A DNA stretch of 64,000 bases from Lachnospiraceae bacterium (lineage in GTDB: Bacteria; Bacillota; Clostridia; Lachnospirales; Lachnospiraceae), in assembly GCA_021199655.1 (NCBI GenBank), contig JAJQHQ010000092.1, forward strand, positions 17,638-81,637, read 5' to 3'. Position numbers and translations under genes: made by a program. Below, one piece after another: positions 58,821-64,000 of this stretch. Numbering within the stretch: position 1 is the stretch's first letter; each line of letters opens with the position of its first letter. Under the pieces are notes generated by a model. The model worked only from the letters and a program-made list of their open reading frames with translations. It was not told where the DNA came from and ran no database searches.

Positions 58821-59261
58821 TTACTCAATAGCAATATACTTATTTTCTTCAACTACCGGCTGCTGGACTTTCTTCGGCACGGTAAGAATCAGGGTGCCGT
58901 TCTCAAACTTTGCCTTGATGTCTTCCTGTTTCACATCTTCTCCCACATAGAACGATCTGCTGAAAGATCCGGCATAACGTTCACGACGAACGTACTTACC
59001 GTTGCTGTCCTTCTGGTCATTGTTTGTATTCGTGGATGCCTGAATTGTCAGATACCCATCTTTCAGCTCGGCCTTCACATCCTCCTTCTTGATACCCGGA
59101 AGATTCATTGTCAGCTCATAATCGCTGTCGCTTTCTTTCACATCCGTTCTCATCAGGTCTGTCTGCCCTCTGGATGCGCTTGTACGGTAAAACGGCTCAT
59201 TAAAGAAATCATCAAAAAACTCATCCCATAAATTTTCTCTGTAAATACTCGGTCTTAACAT
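58821..59261 (-). CDS. Hsp20/alpha-crystallin small heat-shock protein
   Basis: The 146-residue protein starts 'MLRPSIYRENLWDEFFDDFFNEPF'. It has the alpha-crystallin domain (about 40-135; 'DSDYELTMNLPGIKKEDVKAELKDGYLTIQAST', 'GKYVRRERYAGSFSRSFYVGEDVKQEDIKAKFENGTLILTVPKK') and the C-terminal 'IAIE', a form of the I-x-I anchor. It binds unfolding proteins without ATP. A CIRCE-like element overlaps its promoter, so HrcA probably controls it. The gene has its own terminator. Confidence 0.95.
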   Translation of the reverse strand: MLRPSIYRENLWDEFFDDFFNEPFYRTSASRGQTDLMRTDVKESDSDYELTMNLPGIKKEDVKAELKDGYLTIQASTNTNNDQKDSNGKYVRRERYAGSFSRSFYVGEDVKQEDIKAKFENGTLILTVPKKVQQPVVEENKYIAIE

Positions 59262-59371
59262 ATCTCATCTCTCCTTTTATCATTCACAACAATTTTGTTT
59301 TTATCTACATTGGAACCAGATCAAAATGGAATCTGCTTTTGTTATCCATCTCTTTCCTTTGTTCTACGAAA

Positions 59372-59414
59372 GTTATAACACCGATTATTAGCAGCGTCAA
59401 GAGGTGAGTGCTAA
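59372..59414 (-). promoter_or_regulatory. Hsp20 promoter with CIRCE-like HrcA operator
   Basis: On the minus strand TTAGCACTC-ACCTCTTGA-CGCTGCTAA (59414-59388) has a perfect left CIRCE half, the right 9-base spacing and three changes in the other half. TTGACG (59400-59395) lies inside it and TATAAC (59377-59372) follows at 17 bp. HrcA bound here would block the -35 box. Confidence 0.8.
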
Positions 59415-59618
59415 TTTTGTGTGAAAAATTTGTAAATTGTCTGATTATTTGTGCTTTTATAATTTCTGTCGCAGCGGGCAGGCTGAGTGCGTGATTTTCT
59501 TCGCCAACTTCCCATATCCCATGTTTCGCAGATAATCCTGCAAAATCGGAATCCAGTTCGTCGGTAGCTACGCCTATGTGGACTTTCACCACAGAACACG
59601 GGCATGCCCGTCATACAA

Positions 59619-59645
59619 AGAAAAAGCTCCCTTCCGGGAGCCTGA
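59619..59645 (-). terminator. Intrinsic terminator after the TetR region
   Basis: On the minus strand GCTCCC-GGAA-GGGAGC is followed by TTTTTC, just after the stop of the 59654 fragment. Confidence 0.8.
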
Positions 59646-59653
59646 AACAGATT

Positions 59654-59823
59654 TTAAATGTAGGTTATACGACCTTTAGGCTGAATATAGGTCTTCATCG
59701 GTTCCCTGTCCCGGTCGTCCATGGCGTCCCAGTTATCCAGCCCGTATTTTTTCATGATGTACCGGAAATAATTTTCCAGTTCGTATTTTGCTTTAGTTGG
59801 TATCCGCTGATATTCTATTCCTT
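59654..59823 (-). pseudogene. C-terminal fragment, unknown family
   Basis: The open frame 'GIEYQRIPTKAKYELENYFRYIMKKYGLDNWDAMDDRDREPMKTYIQPKGRITYI' ends at a stop followed by a terminator. It has no start of its own and overlaps the end of the TetR remnant by a few bases in another frame. Confidence 0.4.
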
Positions 59824-60423
59824 TCCGATCGGATTTTTGTATGCATCGTCCGCAGCATACAGTTTCCCTATCAGAATGCTCATGTTTTCTACAATCTCAT
59901 CCCTTTTTGCTTTAGTCGGATGTTCGACAAGGTATCTGGCTGACTGCGTCATGGCGCCGGTCAGAAATCGGGCAGCATAAACAGGGCGAACAGAAAGGAC
60001 TTACCCTGCGGCAGCATCTCTCCTGAGATGCTCCTCCAGTTTGTCAGATATTGTGTCAGATGTAGAAAACAGCATTACGACTGTCATTGAGCTGCTGGTA
60101 AGCGGACCAAAAGATTCCGTATTTTCTTCCACGAATTGCAGGAATGCCTTAAAAAAGGCAACGTAATAGGAACGCGGATCAGGCGAGTTGCTTTCTTCCT
60201 CAGCTTTCTCGATGTAATGATTCAGCATCTCGTTAAGCACGAAGGAAAGGAAGGCGTATTTATCCGCGAAATGCTTGTAGAAGGTCCCACGCCCAACCAG
60301 AGCCCTGTCACATAGCTCATTGACAGTGATTTCCTCAAAACTTTTTTCTTTCAAAAGCTCCAGCAATGCATTCATGAGACACATATATGTCTTTCTGATG
60401 CGCAAATCCAGATTCTTGTCCAT
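59815..60423 (-). pseudogene. TetR-family regulator with an in-frame stop codon
   Basis: The N-terminal 50 residues are a TetR helix-turn-helix ('LRIRKTYMCLMNALLELLKEKSFEEITVNELCDRALVGRGTFYKHFADKYAFL'). At codon 141 a TAA ends the track ORF after 'EEHLRRDAAAG'. The same frame then continues for 61 codons ('VLSVRPVYAARFLTGAMTQSARYLVEHPTKAKRDEIVENMSILIGKLYAADDAYKNP'), which reads like the missing C-terminal ligand-binding part. The full frame would be about 202 residues, normal for TetR proteins. One nonsense change therefore removes the last third. The dyad at 60470 upstream may be its operator. Confidence 0.75.
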
Positions 60424-60922
60424 GGCAGATCTTCTCCACAGGGAAATTTACGAAGCATTTTTGCCGCTTTTGTGCATTATCGCACAAGGCTCAAAATAAT
60501 GTTCCTTGCACATTTCATTTCAAAACAATATAATGCCAAACGAGACAAATGTCAAATATCATCTAAATGTGCAAAAACGCCAGAACGCCAAATGTCGTCA
60601 TCAGCAAAGCGCGGCAGATTGGGATGGGGGAATGTCAAATGTGAAGATCTCTGTTCAGCAGATGGTGTGACCAGGCATACCGAATACAGAAATAAAAATC
60701 GGATCAAGAATAATGTTGGTCACGGTTCCTATCATATTTCCAATCGTGGCCTCTTTACTGCACCTTCCACACGAAGAATCTTAATCGGATACCTGGCTTG
60801 TAATAATAGGAAACCCAAGCACTCGTTGCTGAGTGTCTGGGTCTCCTGGCTGTTATTATATATTCAATTTTCAGTTCGATAAACTGGAAGCTGTCTTTCC
60901 CCTCCTTATAGATTTTTCACTT
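60424..60922. other. Stretch with a MATE-pump remnant
   Basis: Besides the dyad at 60470, minus-strand 60660-60770 encodes 'SKEATIGNMIGTVTNIILDPIFISVFGMPGHTIC', an internal piece of a MATE efflux pump. The plus-strand track ORF at 60472 covers this remnant and is not a gene. Confidence 0.6.
60470..60487. promoter_or_regulatory. Dyad upstream of the TetR gene, possible operator
   Basis: TTGTGC-ATTATC-GCACAA is a perfect 6-bp inverted repeat 47 bases before the TetR start, a typical position for autoregulation. Confidence 0.4.
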
Positions 60923-61567
60923 CTATAATAATCCATCGTTCAGTTTTCCAATAAAATAAAAGCCGTTTGATTTATGCCCATTCATCGTCGTAAATGTTAA
61001 ATGCTGATATTCCAATTCAGTAAAATCACACAACAATGCTTTTATCCATTTTTCGTCATGGTGTCGGCATACCGCACCTTCTGGCAGTTCAAATACTCCA
61101 TATGTGCCAAAAGTAGCCTGATATTTTTCATAACGCTTAACATTTCTCTCATCTGTATTTAGCAGGAAGTCATTTACATATAAAATACCGTCCTGTTTCA
61201 GAACACGCTGAATTTCACGAAGTAACTGTATCTGTTCCGCATCTGTGCGGATACAGGTTAAAACTGCGAACAGAATCACGGCGTCAACACTCGAATCCGG
61301 CAGATCAATTGTATCCGTTTCCTTTACACGCAGATCAATGTAAGGAAATTGCTCTTTTCCTCTGTCTATCATGCCTTTTGAAAAATCAATTCCGATCAGA
61401 TTGCGATAACCGTTGTGATATAATTCATCAAGCGTTCTTCCATAGCCGCAACCTACATCCAGAACTTTTTCTTCCATCCCCACATATTTAGAGAAGCTGT
61501 CTGCATGAAACGGTGTCGTAAATTCTTTTTGTTCTGAAACACTGTCCCAATATACCTTTTGTTCCAT
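60923..61567 (-). CDS. Class I SAM-dependent methyltransferase
   Basis: The 214-residue protein has 'EEKVLDVGCGYGRTLDELYHNGYRNLIGIDFSKGMIDRGKEQFP' (SAM-binding motif I), 'IDLPDSSVDAVILFAVLTCIRTDAEQIQLLREIQRVLKQDGILYVNDFLLN' (motifs IV-VI) and a C-terminal substrate part ('GTYGVFELPEGAVCRHHDEKWIKALL'). It is a Methyltransf_11-type enzyme; its substrate cannot be read. The YczE-like membrane gene lies 24 bases upstream on the same strand, so the two may be an operon. The YeiL-like regulator diverges from them. Confidence 0.9.
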   Translation of the reverse strand: MEQKVYWDSVSEQKEFTTPFHADSFSKYVGMEEKVLDVGCGYGRTLDELYHNGYRNLIGIDFSKGMIDRGKEQFPYIDLRVKETDTIDLPDSSVDAVILFAVLTCIRTDAEQIQLLREIQRVLKQDGILYVNDFLLNTDERNVKRYEKYQATFGTYGVFELPEGAVCRHHDEKWIKALLCDFTELEYQHLTFTTMNGHKSNGFYFIGKLNDGLL

Positions 61568-61591
61568 CGCTGAAATTCTCCTTTCTGCTGT

Positions 61592-62278
61592 TCAGTTAAA
61601 AATTTTTATAAATGCAGGAAATGCTGGCCGAAAATTAAAAATTCGGCAAAACATTTTCTCAAATATACGAATCAGAGGTGCGTTAATCAGTGTACATAAA
61701 ACTGTTCCGATTCCTATACCAATTATGCGGTGAAAAAATAGCAGCGAAAGGACAAAAGAAGCTCCAAGGCTGCTCCAATCATAGATCTGCTTGACACTAC
61801 TAAAAGGTTTTCCAGTGTGTTGAGCAATGCATTTTACAAACATTTCATATACCTGGCATGGTAAATAACTCTGGAAGAACAGAGAAATGCCAGCCGCTAA
61901 AGTCAATGATCCCAGTAAATAAATAATCATCTTCTCCCATAAAAATATCGGATAGATGTCTGCGAAGACCTGAAGCATTTGATCTAAAATCCATCCATAG
62001 GGAATTGCCACCACAAAAGACCAAAGCTGTTTTTTGAGAAAACGGCCTGTCCATACACAACAAAGCAGAAACAGCGAACCCTGCACGATACATTCTCCCA
62101 TGCCGAAGGAGAGCCATGGCACTCTCATAGATAACAGATATGCAGGAGCGGCAACCATGGATAAACCTAAACCCGCTTTTGTCTGCAAAGCAATTCCCAT
62201 AGCGTTCAACAGCATACCAAATATATATGCCATCTCTCCCATCGGAAAACGATGGAAAACATCTCCGATTCGATTCAT
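61592..62278 (-). CDS. YczE/YitT-like membrane protein
   Basis: The 228-residue protein has five to six membrane segments and the pattern of the YczE/DUF6198 family ('GEMAYIFGMLLNAMGIALQTKAGLGLSMVAAPAYLLS', 'PYGWILDQMLQVF', 'SSVKQIYDWSSLGASFVLSLLFF', 'GIGIGTVLCTLINAPLIRIFEK'). Such proteins are putative transporters of unknown substrate. It diverges from the YeiL-like regulator at 62368, and their 89-bp shared region suggests that the regulator controls it. Confidence 0.82.
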   Translation of the reverse strand: MNRIGDVFHRFPMGEMAYIFGMLLNAMGIALQTKAGLGLSMVAAPAYLLSMRVPWLSFGMGECIVQGSLFLLCCVWTGRFLKKQLWSFVVAIPYGWILDQMLQVFADIYPIFLWEKMIIYLLGSLTLAAGISLFFQSYLPCQVYEMFVKCIAQHTGKPFSSVKQIYDWSSLGASFVLSLLFFHRIIGIGIGTVLCTLINAPLIRIFEKMFCRIFNFRPAFPAFIKIFN

Positions 62279-62367
62279 ATTATTCCCTCCCTATGCGTTG
62301 AATTTTAGCAGAGAATAATATAAAATGATATGAGAAATCTCACACATATATGCAAAGGAGCAATACG

Positions 62368-63033
62368 ATGATCAAAATAAATAACCTGAAGACAATAGAA
62401 GATTACTACAATCATTTCCCACTATCAGACTACTTTGATTTTGATATACGCCCGTATACTTCAATTGTAAAATTTGATAATGAAGAAGCCATTCTGCAGG
62501 AAGGTGAAAAACCAAACTATCTGTATTACTTGATATATGGACGCGCAAAACTATTCCTTTCACACGAAAACGGGCGCATTTCTCTGATCAATTTTCTGAA
62601 CGCCCCTTGTTTTATAGGGGAAATGGAACTGCTTGGCGCACAGGAAGCTGCTAATGGTGTAACCGCCATTACTCCCTGTACCTGTTATGCTGTGCATATC
62701 AACGATTGCAGGGACAGCATTTTAAACGACGTGAAATTTCTGCGTCACCTCTGCCTGTTTCTAAGCAGGAAGGCAATAGGAAACACATATAATTATTCCA
62801 GGAATCAATCCTGGCCATTAGAAGTGCGGCTGGCGAATTTTATTCTACTGACTGCCTGCAATGGACTATACAGAGAGAAGCATACAGAAGCAGCTGAATT
62901 TCTGGGAGTAACATATCGTCATCTGCTTTATGTTCTCGCTGATTTTGTAAAGAGAGGAATCCTGAAAAAAACAGCACAGGGGTATTATATTCAGGATCTG
63001 GCTGCCCTGTGTAATATTTCGGAAAGAAAATAA
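62368..63033 (+). CDS. Crp/Fnr-family regulator, YeiL-like
   Basis: I start it at MIKINNLKTIEDYYNHFPLSDYFDFDIRPY (62368), 8 bases after AAAGGAGC. The 221-residue protein has a cyclic-nucleotide-type sensor barrel (about 30-130; 'FDNEEAILQEGEKPNYLYYLIYGRAKLFLSHENGRISLINFLNAPCFIGEMELLG') and a C-terminal winged HTH ('HTEAAEFLGVTYRHLLYVLADFVKRGILKKTAQGYYIQDL'). It matches the YeiL subgroup. Cysteines (APCFIG, TPCTCYAVH, NDCRD) could carry a redox or cluster signal, as suggested for YeiL. It faces the divergent YczE-like gene and probably regulates it. Confidence 0.88.
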   Translation: MIKINNLKTIEDYYNHFPLSDYFDFDIRPYTSIVKFDNEEAILQEGEKPNYLYYLIYGRAKLFLSHENGRISLINFLNAPCFIGEMELLGAQEAANGVTAITPCTCYAVHINDCRDSILNDVKFLRHLCLFLSRKAIGNTYNYSRNQSWPLEVRLANFILLTACNGLYREKHTEAAEFLGVTYRHLLYVLADFVKRGILKKTAQGYYIQDLAALCNISERK

Positions 63034-63062
63034 ACGTAGCTCTCTGATTTTTTTCAGGAGAA

Positions 63063-63542
63063 GTGCAAGGGCTGCACCGCAGAGAAATTGGCGAATATCA
63101 TCTGCCGGAAGGGAGCATCGTGATCGGTGCCGGGAACCGCACTCAGGATTCCGCCATCGTCAAGACCATGTCTTCTGCGCTGATCAACCGTATGTTCCAC
63201 GTACAGCTGAAGGCAGACTCCCGCCAATGGCTTGTCTGGGCTTACGGTGCCAGTATTCATCCATGGGTCACTGATTATATTTCCCAGCGTCCGGATCATC
63301 TTTTCTCTGAGCCGCCAAAAACGGAAGAGCCCTATTCTACACCGCGCTCCTGGCATATGTTAAGCGATGCCTTAAAAGAGTATCACGCCGGAGAGAAAGA
63401 TATCCCGCAGGATACACTGCGCGTTCTGGTCTATCCAGACATCCTAAATAGCCACATCTTCTGTCATGAAGCAGCTTCCTTCGCTTCTCATTGGCATCAC
63501 TTCTGGCGGAAACCCAATGTCTGGAAGCATTCTGATAGCTGA
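63063..63542 (+). pseudogene. C-terminal part of a MoxR-type AAA ATPase
   Basis: Without the Walker motifs, the frame reads 'REIGEYHLPEGSIVIGAGNRTQDSAIVKTMSSALINRMFHVQLKADSRQWLVWAYGASIHPWVTDYISQRPDHLFSEPPKTEEPYSTPRSWHMLSDALKEY'. This is the sensor-1 and lid part of the MoxR/AAA_5-type ATPases linked to VWA proteins. The N-terminal half is missing and the last 40 codons run into unrelated sequence. Confidence 0.75.
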
Positions 63543-63620
63543 TCAGAGGCCACATTTTTCCATTGCTTTCATTCGCCAGCTTCTGCGCAACCTTTACAAT
63601 ATCCTTTGGCGTAATAGTAG

Positions 63621-64000
63621 TCTTGCTTCCCCCCGATTTATCTTTTTTTGCTCTACCTGACTTATCGTGAACGTAACGAAGATGGTTCTTGGCAGCTGGC
63701 CATCCCGAACCGTAAGATTCATGATCTTTTTGAGCGGCAGATCAAGACCTGGTTCTTTACTCATATTGAGGGCGGGATGGAACCCCTGTATAAAGCATTC
63801 GATTCTCAAAATATTGAAGAGATTGAAAAATGCATTAATGCCTGCATGACCGATTCCATCATGTTCAGGGAGAGCCCGCCATTAAAATTCGCCTACGGCG
63901 AAGGGCGGGCCTACGTCCACGATTCTCTTCGAGAATCAGGACAGGTTATGGATGGCGGTAATACAGATGAGGCGAAAGAAACCTTTTACCATGGACTCCT
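63621..64000 (+). pseudogene. C-terminal part of an AAA-ATPase-like/PD-(D/E)XK protein, with palindromic insert
   Basis: The open frame 'LLYLTYRERNEDGSWQLAIPNRKIHDLFERQIKTWFFTHIEGGMEPLYKAFDSQNIEEIEKCINACMTDSIMF' matches the large AAA-ATPase-like family expanded in Lachnospiraceae. Just before 'ETFYHGLL', the beginning of its nuclease-like end, 'RESPPLKFAYGEGRAYVHDSLRESGQVMDGG' is inserted by palindromic repeat copy C without breaking the frame. The start is lost in a region with stop codons and the other end is cut by the window edge. Confidence 0.7.
63872..63949. repeat. Double-hairpin palindromic repeat, copy C
   Basis: GCCCGCC (63874-63880) pairs with GGCGGGC (63904-63910), with inner TTCGCC/GGCGAA. 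The shared block GGCCTACGTCC follows, then the second hairpin GATTCTC-TTC-GAGAATC (63921-63937) and GGACAGG. It is read through in frame. Confidence 0.85.

Larger units (their letters stand above)
59262..59653. other. Hsp20 upstream region
   Basis: It holds the Hsp20 promoter and CIRCE-like element (59372-59414) and the terminator at 59619-59645. The minus-strand ORF that includes 'VHIGVATDELDSDFAGLSAKHGIWEVGEE' has no start signal and may be a fragment. Confidence 0.5.

Noticed and set aside
60472-60882. 136-residue plus-strand protein
   Set aside because: It has no ribosome binding site and covers an antisense MATE-pump remnant.

Overview
The window looks like a piece of a Firmicutes chromosome, most likely class Clostridia and probably Lachnospiraceae. 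The reasons are a spoVT remnant, strong AGGAGG-type ribosome binding sites, a CIRCE-like element before an Hsp20 gene, an ECF sigma factor paired with a DUF4179 protein, a Nif11-like peptide, and many remnants of conjugative elements and of expanded AAA-ATPase families. The family assignments were made by eye from the translations; no database was searched.

Bases 1 to about 13,800 are an A/T-rich mobile element whose left end lies outside the window. It holds the end of a P4/D5-type primase, two XRE repressors, an HhH-GPD-type DNA glycosylase with a cysteine cluster, several unknown proteins, and a seven-gene operon (4463-10154). That operon has a consensus promoter with a near-perfect Gram-positive LexA box over its start, so it should be switched on by DNA damage. 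It encodes two distantly related unknown proteins on either side of a small serine resolvase, an Ada-like metal-binding protein without the methyl-acceptor cysteine, and further unknown proteins. The right end is a large serine recombinase whose reading frame runs without a stop into codons ~31-178 of spoVT. The element therefore sits inside this sporulation gene.

Bases 14,300-25,300 carry a tRNA-Thr(GGT) with its own promoter and terminator, then on the minus strand a complete type II Wadjet anti-plasmid system (jetA-jetB-jetC-jetD). The Wadjet genes lie directly downstream of DUF3786, NUDIX and ketopantoate-reductase-like genes and are probably co-transcribed with them. A 300-bp block of nested inverted repeats separates jetB from jetC.

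Bases 25,300-45,600 hold a HipA-like kinase, a YkgJ-type cysteine protein, an ECF sigma/DUF4179 pair, a DUF2975/XRE/CPBP-protease operon with two operators exactly 63 bp apart, a graveyard of broken genes (32.2-35.0 kb), an AraC regulator, a macro-domain/YolD-like/Y-family polymerase operon, a UvrA2-like ATPase, a flavin-type oxidase, a carbonic anhydrase and a secreted Ser-rich protein.

Bases 45,800-64,000 hold a methyltransferase/PLD-helicase pair, a 21-residue tandem-repeat protein, a J-domain protein, an AlkZ-related protein, decayed conjugative-element genes, a frameshifted REC-GGDEF-EAL protein, Hsp20 under CIRCE control, a TetR gene broken by one stop codon, a methyltransferase, a YczE-like membrane protein, a YeiL-like regulator and two broken ATPase genes. 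Three copies of an ~80-bp double-hairpin palindromic repeat are inserted inside protein genes here, two of them as in-frame, stop-free additions.
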